This document shows, one piece after another, positions 18,860 to 28,487 of a stretch of 64,000 nt of DNA. The DNA lies in the NCBI GenBank assembly GCA_977017575.1, contig CDRNVI010000015.1:124001-188000 (forward strand), in the 5' to 3' direction. Position numbers and translations under genes: made by a program. Under the pieces are notes generated by a model. The model was not told the origin of the DNA. It saw nothing but the letters and a program-made list of their open reading frames with translations, and searched no databases. The DNA comes from Paramoeba atlantica. Taxonomy: Eukaryota; Discosea. Every line of letters starts with the position of its first letter. The first letter of the stretch is position 1.

Positions 18860-20818
18860 ATGGCTGTAAACAAGATACAAAAAGAATTAAAGAAAACTTC
18901 TATAAGCGTATCACCTGATCCCGCTTCCAAGTACTCTGACGTTAATCTTTCTGCAAAGACTGTATTCGAGGATCTGGAAATAGCTCCTCGTCTTTTGCAG
19001 GGTGTTAAAGCTATGAATTTAACAGAACCGACCGCCATTCAAAGCGCGGCATGGAAAAGCGTTACAGATCCTGATTGTCGTGACATTGTAATACACGCTG
19101 AAACAGGAAGTGGCAAGACTCTCAGTTATCTTCTTCCTCTCGTGAATTTGCTTTTGCGGGAGAACAAGCTAGACGGCCAACCCCCAATAACGCGCTCGAT
19201 GGGTGTACTTTTACTTGTGTTGGTTCCCACTCGCGAGTTGGTCACACAGGTGTTAAACGTATGCCGCACTCTATTGCGGTATATTCCCTTTCTCATTCCA
19301 GGGTGTGTAATGGGCGGTGAGGCAAAGACAAAAGAGAAGGCGCGACTACGTAGAGGGAACCATATATTGGTCGCGACACCGGGCCGACTTTTGGATCACA
19401 TGCGCAGTACACAGAGTTTTATATTGTCGCATCTAAAGTTCATTGCGTTAGACGAAGCTGACCGCCTACTCAGCGAGGGCTTCGAACAAGACATTAGAAC
19501 TTTTAGTGAAATTATAGGAGACAAACTTGGTGATAAAGAGCTCTGCAAGAAAATTCTGATTTCCGCAACGCTGACGTCTTCGGTACTTCGGCTAACTCAC
19601 TTCATGCTGCGAAACCCGACTGTAGTACGTGTAGGAAGTGAACAGGGGAGCATTGATAGTACGAAACTTGCGCAATGTCAAACGATGAAGAGTGATTCCA
19701 TAGGTGCCGGCATGCCCCATACAGTGATTGATAGAGAGAGCATCATCATACCTAGTGCACTCGAACAAGCTTACGTTATTTGTCCAGCGAAGCATCGTTG
19801 TGTTATCCTGATTGCATTTTTGTTTGATCACCTTTTTCGCGATTCAATACCATCCGACCATGCGCGGTATGAAGTGAATCCCCCTGTAGGAAAAGTTATT
19901 GTTTTTGTAAATACAACGGCCGAAGTGGAATTCCTATATCTTTTGCTTTCAAAGTTGTCAGTACCTTCCCTATGGAACTCAACACGACATGCTACTCGAT
20001 TTTCTTCACACAATTCCGTAGATGGTGGGGATGAAGGTATTTGGCATTCTGGTCAAAACACAGTTTTGGGCTCCAGCAACACAGAAGATTTTACTCTTTT
20101 TCGGCATGTCAATGTTTACCAATTGCATGGTTCCATGACGCAAAATGACCGAAATGCTGTTTTCAAATCTTTTGACGCGCAAATTAGTGGAGTACTTGTT
20201 TGCACCGATGTGGCCGCAAGAGGTTTGGACATTGCCGAGGTCCAAAGCGTAGTTCACTATGATCCCCCACTCGACGAGACGATGTACATTCACAGAACAG
20301 GACGTACAGCTCGTATGGGTCATAAAGGTAGCTCTTGTATTTTTCTTTTACCGCACGAGGCTGAGTTTGTTGATCATTTGCTTTCTCTTGGTGTTGTCGT
20401 AGAGCGCAAGAGTCACTTTAACTGGTTATATGGTTTATTACGTGCCAGTGGTCTTTCCAAGACTAATACTATATGGGACTGTGCTCATCAACTGCAGCAA
20501 GAAGTCCAAGGAGTTGTCGGACGGAACCAGAGAGTAAATAGTGCTGCAACTTCCGCATTTATCCAATGGAGAGCGGCCTATTCAACTTACGCATCTCACT
20601 TACGCAAGTTTTTTGATGCAAAAGAGATTCATCTCGGATTTCTTGCACGTTCTTTTGGGCTTGCAATGCCTCCAAGCCAGATAGGACGTTTTGCAATGAA
20701 AAACAACACACTGGAAGGCAAACGAGGCAAATCCTATCCAGAGTACGGTGAATGTAGCAAGAAGAAAAAAATTGATACTGCTGTTCGAGATAATTCTTCG
20801 CTTTCTGAATTTATGTAA
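18860..20818 (+). CDS. DBP7: DEAD-box RNA helicase, DDX31/Dbp7 type
   Basis: This ATP-dependent RNA helicase is probably nucleolar and acts in 60S ribosomal subunit assembly, as Dbp7/DDX31 do. The core helicase has the Q-motif region (F.DL...L.....M.L.EPTAIQ), motif I AETGSGKT near residue 80, PTRELV, motif II LDEAD near 197, motif III ISAT, and in domain 2 HGSMTQNDR, VLVCTDVAARGLDI and motif VI HRTGRTAR near 477. The C-terminal domain (F..WRAAY.TYA.HLRKFFDAKEIHLGFLARSFGL) is the DUF4217 module shared by Dbp7, Dbp4 and Spb4. The linker pattern LEQAYVICPAKHR fits Dbp7. The frame is open upstream, but the first ATG at 18860 starts MAVNK. Confidence 0.92.
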   Translation: MAVNKIQKELKKTSISVSPDPASKYSDVNLSAKTVFEDLEIAPRLLQGVKAMNLTEPTAIQSAAWKSVTDPDCRDIVIHAETGSGKTLSYLLPLVNLLLRENKLDGQPPITRSMGVLLLVLVPTRELVTQVLNVCRTLLRYIPFLIPGCVMGGEAKTKEKARLRRGNHILVATPGRLLDHMRSTQSFILSHLKFIALDEADRLLSEGFEQDIRTFSEIIGDKLGDKELCKKILISATLTSSVLRLTHFMLRNPTVVRVGSEQGSIDSTKLAQCQTMKSDSIGAGMPHTVIDRESIIIPSALEQAYVICPAKHRCVILIAFLFDHLFRDSIPSDHARYEVNPPVGKVIVFVNTTAEVEFLYLLLSKLSVPSLWNSTRHATRFSSHNSVDGGDEGIWHSGQNTVLGSSNTEDFTLFRHVNVYQLHGSMTQNDRNAVFKSFDAQISGVLVCTDVAARGLDIAEVQSVVHYDPPLDETMYIHRTGRTARMGHKGSSCIFLLPHEAEFVDHLLSLGVVVERKSHFNWLYGLLRASGLSKTNTIWDCAHQLQQEVQGVVGRNQRVNSAATSAFIQWRAAYSTYASHLRKFFDAKEIHLGFLARSFGLAMPPSQIGRFAMKNNTLEGKRGKSYPEYGECSKKKKIDTAVRDNSSLSEFM

Positions 20819-21034
20819 GAGGTTAATCATGATCACCAGAAGTAGATAGCGCACGTGCTCTCATCGGGCGTGGCGATCGGTATTACCATGACCGTCAAGC
20901 ACAAATAGAGCACAAGATAAAAAGAATTACACCTTATTACGGTGCCAACAACATGTTGGATGGTTACGACTTAAACAAAGCTTTGAACCAAAAGTAAGAT
21001 CTAACATGTTTTAATTTTTTGTACACTTACGATC

Positions 21035-21610
21035 ATGTTCAAACGTTTGAGCGATAGAGTACTTTCGAGTTGGCGTGGCGGAATATTTACTGGAATAGGG
21101 GCGGTAATGGGTTGCGGAGGTGTAGTCTACTTATTAAGACATCCGTTGCGTTCGGACACGGTACATCAGACTGCGGATGTCGCTAGTGAAGCATTGAGCG
21201 ACATACGACTGCGCCAACAGGCAATCGTATTATCCAAAGAAGTCGTGAATAATATTCTACGGAATGATGAAAGTTTAAATTTGTTAAAAGATCTCCTATT
21301 GAGGCTTCTGCAGCAAGAAGAGACCCGAAATGGATTGATGATGCTCCTTCACGGCGTCTTTGAAGATCCTTACTTTCAGGAGACCACCAAAAAATTCGTC
21401 GTTCGTATACTCAGCGATGCATGGATTATGGAGCGCTTAACTCAGATGACACATGAATTAGGAGGTGATCTCCTTGCTAATGAAACTACGAAGTCGCAAA
21501 TGGTTGAATTCTTGCAGTCTACTGCAGGAACCGCCATAGAATCACAAGAAGTTAAGGAGAAAGCTATGAGCACTGGCCGTGAAATTGTTTGGGGAGTTTT
21601 TTGGAAATGA
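21035..21610 (+). CDS. Hypothetical helical protein with N-terminal membrane segment
   Basis: The 191-residue protein has a short basic N-terminus and one hydrophobic segment at about residues 15-33 (GGIFTGIGAVMGCGGVVYLL). A mainly helical body follows, with recurring units of LL..VFEDP.FQE....FV..IL.D.W. It looks like an N-terminally anchored soluble domain of the mitochondrial outer membrane or ER. I do not recognise the family. The ATG at 21035 immediately precedes the basic and hydrophobic N-terminus, and the stop is TGA. Confidence 0.65.
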   Translation: MFKRLSDRVLSSWRGGIFTGIGAVMGCGGVVYLLRHPLRSDTVHQTADVASEALSDIRLRQQAIVLSKEVVNNILRNDESLNLLKDLLLRLLQQEETRNGLMMLLHGVFEDPYFQETTKKFVVRILSDAWIMERLTQMTHELGGDLLANETTKSQMVEFLQSTAGTAIESQEVKEKAMSTGREIVWGVFWK

Positions 21611-22190
21611 GTCACATTTTCTCTTGTCCTGCTAGTATGTAATTGTTTTACTCCGTTCAGTACTTTCCCTGTCTCATGACATAATTTGGAAGTAAACTTA
21701 AAATATGCACCTATGGCGACCAATGTGGAAAACAGCAAGGCGATTCGATAACAAGCCTCCACAGTAAAATTCACAACGTTATAAACTTTTATAACAACGG
21801 AACACTTTCGCGGAACTTTACGTCGGCTATAGCCCAACATGTATGTAAATTTCTGATGACTGTTACCGAAGATAACGACAAATAACATTCTCCAAATAAG
21901 ATTCGTCATTTACAATTTGTAAGAGGAATGTATGTAATCGGGTAGTGAAATCTGAAATTTTCAGCTGTGTGATATGTATGTTTTGTCCCTCTTATATTGG
22001 TATTGTTGATTAAAGAGCAGATTCAAGAATAATAGACTAAGCGACGTTTCTGACACAATGTGTTCTACGTATTGCTACGACAATGAAAATAGGGGTCCGA
22101 ATAACTTTAAAACTTTATGACTTTAAAGGAACTATTTTTTTTTGTACCTTGCATTGCTTTTCTCTCTGAGATATTTATTGTTAATGTTCA
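21611..22190. other. Spacer holding one half of a diverged repeat pair
   Basis: Positions about 21795-21880 match 30475-30560 at roughly 75% without gaps over 80-odd bases, in the same orientation; see findings. A minus-strand frame (21442-21909) covers it but overlaps the preceding gene and is not called. The remainder is AT-rich. Confidence 0.45.
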
Positions 22191-22277
22191 CTTCGTTAAA
22201 CGCGATGATTGTTTTCAGTGAAGAAGTCACCACTGCTACGCGCATCGCGTTGAAAACTACCGCCGCGTTTAACGAGG
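22191..22277. mobile_element. Fold-back MITE, second member
   Basis: The inverted ends are CTTCGTTAAACGCG and CGCGTTTAACGAGG. The interior GAAGAAGTCAC...GCGTTGAAAACTACC matches the element at 15284-15400. A truncated third arm with CTTCGTTAAAAAGCGGTGG lies at 22348-22370. Confidence 0.65.
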
Positions 22278-22434
22278 ACAATATACATATTGTATAGTAT
22301 AAATAACGAACTTCGTAGAAACGGCATAAATGTCAGCGTGCTAACTGCTTCGTTAAAAAGCGGTGGTTGTTGGTAAACGGGCTTCGCAAATTGCTTCCCA
22401 CTAACGACGTCGCGTATGGAAGAAAATATAACCG

Positions 22435-22512
22435 TCGGGAGTGGAACCTGTGACCACCAGATTACAAACGGCGGGTCTTATTAAATGGACTATCTGGTTC
22501 GACTCCTGAGAC
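22435..22512 (-). other. tRNA-like relic (weak)
   Basis: Read on the minus strand there is a TTTGTAA loop followed by GGTTCCACTCC, resembling a tRNA anticodon loop (TGT) and a B box. A second B-box-like GGTTCGACTCC lies on the plus strand at 22497-22507. The stems do not pair well and no acceptor stem closes, so this is at best a degraded tRNA or part of a tRNA-derived short element. Confidence 0.25.
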
Positions 22513-22995
22513 CTACGTTTTCGAGCACCGTGATTTGTGCCCAAATCGAGGCTGGGGGGGGGCTAGACCCCCTTTTCTCACTCTCCTGGATCCATCCTAC
22601 CCCGGACACCATAAAGAAGGGAGAGGCAGAGGTTGTAAACAACCCCCGCAATAAACATGATACTTCGAATGTGCATTTACTTGTGCGCTTGCGAAGGCAT
22701 TCTACTTGATTCCTCGATTGATGTTAATCTAACGTTGTGTGCTTGTATAAAATACGGTCGTTTAATGCAGTACCTGTATTCGAAAACGAAGAGAATTGTT
22801 TTGCGACTGAAAATTAGTTAAATCCTAGGAAAGAAAAAGGGATTGCTCAGTGCACAGATAAGTACAAAAGGTATATCGAAAGATCGTTTTTCAATACGTG
22901 GCGATTTATAGACCAGGAAAAGTTTTTACATGGAATGGAGTCGACATACCGAAGAAGCAAGTGGAGAGCTGTTCTGGTGGAACTCGCGCTATTAA

Positions 22996-24054
22996 ATATG
23001 TGTCTGGAACAGAGGGTTGAGCATTTCGACGAGCGAAAAAAATACAGCATCCTTGCGGGACGACGATATCTGGTGTAGTTTCCTACGTGCCAAATCACGG
23101 TGTGTCTACACATTATGCATTTTCTGTTCGATGGGTCCCTACGTTGACAACTTGTGTATCTGTGCGCGGTGCGCTGGCACAGTACACTTCCAATGTTCAA
23201 CTTCTTGCGAGGAATGCGAGGATGCCAATCTCTCTTCTACAACTATGCCTTCAAGCATGCGGAGAATCTGCCACACTTGTGTATCGCAAAGTGTTAGATT
23301 AAAGACTTTGTACACGGGTTCATCACATAGTGAATTGTTACAAATCATGTGGAGACTGGAAAAAAATTCTGTTGAGTATCCACAAAGCGTGAGACATAGT
23401 CTACTACAAATAAAGAAAATGCGTTACACAGATCAATCCATTGCGATTAAACAAGTGCAAAATATTATGTACATTTTCCATCATCCTTTGAATACTCTAC
23501 GCCTTCAAAGAGCTTGCGTCAAGTCCAAAGGTGGGGTGTTCGGAGTGTATGCCCTACAAAGCATACCACGCTACACTCACGTCGGCATTTACCCGGGATA
23601 TACGGACATTTTTGCCACTGAACAGTGTTATCGAGGCCGAAAACCTCCGAAATATACCTTGCTAGGCCTCAATTGTGCCGATTATAATAATCAAGTTTTT
23701 CCAGAATTCGAATCGACGTTCCTTCCATATCTCAATGAGCCCTCGCCAGGTGAATCTGCCAATTGTGCCTGGATTCAAGAGCATAATGTTGCTGAAGGTA
23801 GGCTCAGCGTCTTAACTGTTAAAAATGTGTCAAAAGGAGATGAGCTACTCGTAGGATACGGACCTTTGTACGACAGGTTATATCCATTTGAGTACGACTC
23901 ATACTCGTTTCATAAAACGGAAACGATGCTATCGGGAAACTATTTTGTGCTCGGTCATTCTACATGCGCTGAAGCTGAAAGCAATGTGGTCGGTTATGTA
24001 TTATGGGATGCTGCAACTCGGGAGTACAGTGAAGTGAAAATTGCCGAATTCTGA
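22996..24054 (+). CDS. PHD finger plus SET-domain protein, 5' end unresolved
   Basis: The frame is open from 22996 to the TGA at 24052. Near its start is a full PHD-type zinc finger, Cx2C-x11-Cx2C-x4-H-x2-C-x24-Cx2C, running from CIFC (about 23116) to CHTC (about 23280). A divergent SET domain follows: GGVFGVYAL.SIPRYTHVGIYPGY, YLNEPSPGESANCAW, then VKNVSKGDELLVGYG..Y.RLYP. PHD fingers read histone tails and SET domains methylate lysines, so a chromatin role is likely. The first in-frame ATG (23131) lies inside the zinc finger, so it cannot be the true start. An ATG at 22998 in the +0 phase would join this frame if the A-run at 23036-23042 were one base shorter. Asn-Glu replaces the usual Asn-His in the SET motif. 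Confidence 0.75.
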   Translation: MCVWNRGLSISTSEKNTASLRDDDIWCSFLRAKSRCVYTLCIFCSMGPYVDNLCICARCAGTVHFQCSTSCEECEDANLSSTTMPSSMRRICHTCVSQSVRLKTLYTGSSHSELLQIMWRLEKNSVEYPQSVRHSLLQIKKMRYTDQSIAIKQVQNIMYIFHHPLNTLRLQRACVKSKGGVFGVYALQSIPRYTHVGIYPGYTDIFATEQCYRGRKPPKYTLLGLNCADYNNQVFPEFESTFLPYLNEPSPGESANCAWIQEHNVAEGRLSVLTVKNVSKGDELLVGYGPLYDRLYPFEYDSYSFHKTETMLSGNYFVLGHSTCAEAESNVVGYVLWDAATREYSEVKIAEF

Positions 24055-24527
24055 CATACGTGTAATTTCCTGATATGAAACGTTCTGGAAAAAATAGCGT
24101 TAGCGGGCGAAGAGTGCTTTTCGCGCTAGTGGACATTTTTTTTCAAACTAAGTTCATCTTGCACAGCTACGGGCATCACACCATATGGGCATGACAACAA
24201 CATGCGCAAACAGCTTCTGACGCCAACAACCTTCTTATAGAACACTTCTCGTCAGAAAATGCATAACGTGCATGAGAACGGGCAAAGTGGAGAGTGAGTA
24301 ACAATAAGAAAATAACTAAGTACAAAACATGGAAAAGTGGGTGCAATATAAGTGGTCATTACCCAAAATGTCTTATAGTTTAGATACAGATTTCGATGTT
24401 TCGGATTTATTGGTGATGTAGAATGCTCACGGCATTGTACATCGTTATCGGCTTTCCATTTCTTCTCGTTTCTTATTCAGTCTTTTACATCAATTCAGTA
24501 GTAAATTAGAACAGTCGGTGAGGTATC
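24055..24527. other. Intergenic spacer
   Basis: There is no supported gene. A loose inverted repeat (TAGCGGGCGAA / TTCGCGCTA) lies near 24102-24135. Confidence 0.35.
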
Positions 24528-25268
24528 ATGAGACAGAGCTTGTACGCCTGTATGGACGAGTGTGCATCTGCCAAAACGGATGAAAAGTTCTCTGTTCGCA
24601 GGCAACAAAGTGCAAAAGTTAGAGGTGCGATTATTCCAGCTGAATATGCCATGGAGAAATTTCTGCAAACGATCCAACACACACAGCCTGCATGGAGCAC
24701 GAATACTCCAATATGTGAATGGCCTGGTATCCTATGCGACACCAAATTGCAGGTCGAGTCGATCAAGTGGACCTCTCAAGATCTCAGTGGCACAGTGCGT
24801 TGTAGCATGGTGCCTTCTACAGTAGAGAAGCTGAATCTGTCCAATAACCTTCTGACGGGATCGCTGCATTTGGCAGATTTGCCGTATTGTTTACAACAGT
24901 TTCATGCGCATCATAATGATTTTGAGGGAAATTTGGAGCTTGCAGATCTACCTCCCCATATGGAGAGGCTTATGTTAAGTAGTAATCGGTTTTCTGGTTC
25001 GATCGATCTGCGCCACTTGCCGAACTTGCTCCAGTCATTGTGGATTGATCGAAATCTTCTTACAGGATCGCTAGAGCTCGATGCATTGCCCTCGCAATTG
25101 CGTATCCTTAAACTAAGTGACAACCTATTTTCTGGGTGCGTCAAATTTCCTGAAGTACTTCCCTCGTGCCTCATTGAGATCAACATCAATCGCAATGCGC
25201 TGCATATTCCTTCTTCCCTTCCCTGTGGTGTGGTAGGCTGGGATCAAGACACCTCACGTATTCAGTAA
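24528..25268 (+). CDS. Leucine-rich-repeat protein
   Basis: The 246-residue protein has an N-terminal region of about 75 residues ending in ICEWPGILCD, which resembles the W.G..C cap preceding plant-type LRRs. About six repeats of 23 residues follow (for example LNLSNNLLTGSLHLADLP and LMLSSNRFSGSIDLRHLP). The repeats match those of the partial gene at 3-551, so the two are paralogues in one array. There is no signal peptide, membrane anchor or kinase domain, so an intracellular protein-binding role is likeliest. The start is the ATG at 24528; the frame has no earlier ATG. Confidence 0.85.
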   Translation: MRQSLYACMDECASAKTDEKFSVRRQQSAKVRGAIIPAEYAMEKFLQTIQHTQPAWSTNTPICEWPGILCDTKLQVESIKWTSQDLSGTVRCSMVPSTVEKLNLSNNLLTGSLHLADLPYCLQQFHAHHNDFEGNLELADLPPHMERLMLSSNRFSGSIDLRHLPNLLQSLWIDRNLLTGSLELDALPSQLRILKLSDNLFSGCVKFPEVLPSCLIEININRNALHIPSSLPCGVVGWDQDTSRIQ

Positions 25269-25580
25269 GTGAAGTTGTGCAATTCTTGAATATTTTAAAT
25301 GAACATTATGTCGTTTATTCAAAGATCCCTCATAAATTTCAGAACGTTTGTGGAAAAGTGTTGTTGTCCTAGCACTATACAGTCGTACCTTATTAATGAT
25401 ATGACAGTAACGGAGAAAAACGATGCTATAACTCTACGTAATACTAAACGTTTTTGCTATGTATGGTAGGATAAGTAAGGTACAAAGTAAGTAAGGTAAG
25501 TAGTAACGTACTACCAGATTGTACATGTAGTACTGCGTAAACATCTTTCTAATATTATTCAGTTTATTGCTTTGAAAGTG
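25269..25580. other. Intergenic spacer
   Basis: Short AAGTAAGGTA-type repeats lie near 25470-25505 (AGGATAAGTAAGGTACAAAG, then GTAAGTAAGGTAAGTAG). No gene is seen. Confidence 0.35.
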
Positions 25581-26570
25581 ATGACGTACGATCACACGAA
25601 TCCTACAGTTAAGCGACTTTTGAGGGAATTAAAGAGCATGACAGAAGCAACATCTCCATATTTTCTTGCGTATCCATTGGAGGACAATCTTTTTTGTTGG
25701 CATTTTACTCTACTTGGTCCGCCTGACTCACCGTACGCCGTTGGCTATTACCATGGGAAACTTTTAGTGCCCTCAAATTATCCTTTTTCTCCTCCCGACA
25801 TCGTTTTGCTCACTCCCAGCGGTCGGTTTCAAACAAACAAAAAAATATGCGTCTCTATTTCTTCTCATCATCCCGAGAACTGGAAGGTGACATATAACTT
25901 GCATACTGTGTTACTTGCGCTTCGCGAATTTATGTCAACTGCGGGTAACAATGCTATAGGAGCATTAGAATATCCGGACGCAGTGCGAAAGGAGCTAGCG
26001 AAGAATAGTTGGGACTTTGTGTGTCATTTATGTGGCCAATCCATCGCATCGCATAGGGACAATTTACAAAAAAATGAACGAAATTTAAGTCACCAAGATG
26101 ATTCCGCAGAAACAATTGCTTTTGTGTATGGCTCGCCAGCTGAATCACATATTACTCCGGATAATGATTCAGAAACTCTCGAAGGTCATGACGAAATTTC
26201 CCCAACTTTGGAACCGTTACATGATACAACTTCCCAGGTCGTACGGCGGAGTGATTCACTAAATGCTGCACAAACCCTTGATGAGGATGGGATTTCGGAG
26301 CCTTCTGGTGGCGACTCTTGTGAGCATCTACTAAGCAATGTTAACTCCGAGAAAAACGTATCAAAAAGATCTCAAGACGTGGGAGAAAATGCATCGCTGC
26401 AAGCTGTACGTACAAAAGAGCCCGCGACAAATGAACTTTGTCAAGTTGTCATCAACGCTGAAACATTAGACTGGAGTATTGCTTTTGTCCTGCTTGCCAT
26501 TTTTGCAATCCTGATAAGGAAATGGTTGAGCGGTACGTTGGATGACGTTGCTATTTTTGCCCACGTATAG
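25581..26570 (+). CDS. UBE2J: Ubiquitin-conjugating enzyme E2 J type (Ubc6-like), tail-anchored
   Basis: This E2 enzyme carries ubiquitin as a thioester, probably for ER-associated degradation. The catalytic fold covers residues 6-150: VKRLLRELK, the WHFTLLGPPDSPY hairpin, GKLLVPSNYPFSPPDI, and the active-site Cys90 in KKICVSIS followed by HHPENW, the pattern special to the Ubc6/UBE2J group. A polar, probably disordered linker runs to about residue 295. A single C-terminal membrane segment (WSIAFVLLAIFAILI, about 302-320) ends the 329-residue protein, as in tail-anchored ER enzymes. The frame extends upstream without ATG; the first ATG is 25581. Confidence 0.93.
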   Translation: MTYDHTNPTVKRLLRELKSMTEATSPYFLAYPLEDNLFCWHFTLLGPPDSPYAVGYYHGKLLVPSNYPFSPPDIVLLTPSGRFQTNKKICVSISSHHPENWKVTYNLHTVLLALREFMSTAGNNAIGALEYPDAVRKELAKNSWDFVCHLCGQSIASHRDNLQKNERNLSHQDDSAETIAFVYGSPAESHITPDNDSETLEGHDEISPTLEPLHDTTSQVVRRSDSLNAAQTLDEDGISEPSGGDSCEHLLSNVNSEKNVSKRSQDVGENASLQAVRTKEPATNELCQVVINAETLDWSIAFVLLAIFAILIRKWLSGTLDDVAIFAHV

Positions 26571-26796
26571 AAATACAAAAGCATGGTATCCTGCATAATG
26601 AACTACTGTTCTTACTGTAAATACACTGTTGCTACTGTGACCCCACTATACTTTTCACGAAAGGAAAAAATAATACTAAGGGTGTAGCAAAGATTAACTC
26701 TATACGTTTCACTAAAACTTATGCATAGTGCAGACTTCTGTAATTGGGCTAGATGCAAACTCGTTTCTTGAATTCATATTTACTACTCGAGTTCTC

Positions 26797-28092
26797 ATGA
26801 GTGCACCGAGTAGTCGCTTTTTTTGCCCCGTATATTGCAAGAGATCCGAAGCAAACGATGTCCTTCTTGTTTGCGTTCAGAAAAATGTTTGCACTGCATG
26901 TTTATTCTCAGAGTTCCATCCGCGTGAAACTAAACATGAAACGTCCCGTTATTTTAAAATAACAACAGGGCCTAGTGAATGTGACGATGTCACACTCTTT
27001 ATTTCGCAAGAAGATACACTGCATTTCACAGAAGATCAAACTTTAGCATGTTGTACTCTTTTGTCGCTACATGGCAAGTATTGCCTCTTCTGGCAAGTAG
27101 TTCTGGAGTGGGATGGATGCTTTCGAGTCAAACAAGTTCATTTTAGCCATATCTCGAGCGCTTTTCCCAAGCGTCTGACCTGTGCTCATTTCCTTGACCT
27201 TGCAGCGACAAAACCGAGTGAAGTAGTCTGCGTACTTATTGGCGACGCCACAGGTTGTGTTTTCGAAGTACAGTGGCGGGGAGTAGGCGGTTCAGATCTT
27301 GTCTGCACGTCCACAAAAGGCTTTGCACACATCTCAAGCATTACCGCGATTGCGACTCACCGGTTGAATTCCTCACTTGCTGATGCATGTCACGCTGCAC
27401 GGTCTGTCACCCACAGCACGAACTTTACCCCATCACATTTGGTTGCAACCGCAGATAAAGATGGGAAGATTCGGGTCTGTAGTCTCCCTCAGCCCCATTA
27501 CCTACTTTGTGTCTGTCTCATGCACGAGCCAACAACCGTTAGTGGTCTTTTGCTCCATCCTACCCACTACCATGAACGAGAAGATAAAGAAGAAACCCAA
27601 CTGCTGTGCTTCTCCAGTACGACAAATGGGACACTTGTCGTGCATCATGTCCTAAGCGGTGAGATTTTGCATATTATACGACAGTGGTCGGAAGTTCCTT
27701 TTTCTGTGGGTCAGAGTATGACCCACTCGGGGTACCGTGTTGTAGCACACTTCGTCAAATATGATGAAAGATCGCTAGATTTCTTTGTAGTTGTCGCAGA
27801 CGGTGGTTTAAATTTCCGCGCAGCCAAGGCATGCGCTTATAGAGGTGAGCATGGTAAATGGTTGGTTGATAGTGTCCCGTTGTCTAGTGTAGAAAAGAAA
27901 GTGATTAGTGCGGATAGTGTCGCTTATGCAAGCAAGTATCTTTGCGAAACAACAGGTCTTTTCACTTCTTCGGAGAATTTTATACAGAAATATGCGCTAT
28001 TTTATACTGCAGAGTGCATTGGTCGGAAAAGTACTGCGGTAAGAATGGAATGGGAAGACATTACTTCCGAGTTTTTGTCGTATATTTCGTAG
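26797..28092 (+). CDS. WD-repeat protein, Trm82/WDR4-like
   Basis: The 431-residue protein is beta-rich with weak WD-type repeats. The strongest match is near residues 213-250, where VATADKDGKIRV...PQPHYLL..CLMHE...VSGLLLHP follows the conserved Trm82/WDR4 pattern (ADRDEKIRV, Pro-rich turn, CLGH, FVS). Trm82/WDR4 is the non-catalytic partner of the Trm8/METTL1 enzyme that makes m7G46 in tRNA. Length also fits (yeast 444, human 412). The remaining blades are too diverged to confirm by eye, so another WD-repeat protein is possible. The frame is open upstream from a GTG; the first ATG is 26797. Confidence 0.6.
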   Translation: MSAPSSRFFCPVYCKRSEANDVLLVCVQKNVCTACLFSEFHPRETKHETSRYFKITTGPSECDDVTLFISQEDTLHFTEDQTLACCTLLSLHGKYCLFWQVVLEWDGCFRVKQVHFSHISSAFPKRLTCAHFLDLAATKPSEVVCVLIGDATGCVFEVQWRGVGGSDLVCTSTKGFAHISSITAIATHRLNSSLADACHAARSVTHSTNFTPSHLVATADKDGKIRVCSLPQPHYLLCVCLMHEPTTVSGLLLHPTHYHEREDKEETQLLCFSSTTNGTLVVHHVLSGEILHIIRQWSEVPFSVGQSMTHSGYRVVAHFVKYDERSLDFFVVVADGGLNFRAAKACAYRGEHGKWLVDSVPLSSVEKKVISADSVAYASKYLCETTGLFTSSENFIQKYALFYTAECIGRKSTAVRMEWEDITSEFLSYIS

Positions 28093-28487
28093 GGAAGGTT
28101 GTTGACTGCCCCAAAAAATCTTTTAAAAGTCGCTTACACAAGGGCGAGGCTTCTTGGGTTCGTGCTTCCTTTTTTCGAGTGCTGTCTTGAAATGGAAACA
28201 CGATTTACAAAAAATGGAGCACTAGCGTAGTAATGCCGTTCGAATATAGTTTCTTGCTTCCCGGCTTGAATTATGGTGTATGTAACCCTTCTTTCAAAAA
28301 GAGTTCTTGTAAAAGGCGGCATTATGTATAATAATTTTTTTTATAATTATTGGTAATTATTAACGTCATAATTTTAACTGCTGCTATGGAGACATACAGG
28401 ACTTTACACTGCAGTGTTTTAATTTGAACATTTTTTTTACATGTAGTGCATAAGTACGATAAAACATTGGGTTTAATTGATTACCGA

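Noticed and set aside
21442-21909. Minus-strand frame of 155 residues
   Set aside because: Overlaps the preceding + gene by 170 bases and would be the only host minus-strand gene. Its related copy near 30.5 kb has stops in this frame.
22485-22709. 74-residue plus-strand frame
   Set aside because: Lies in a repeat and tRNA-like region, low complexity, no domain.
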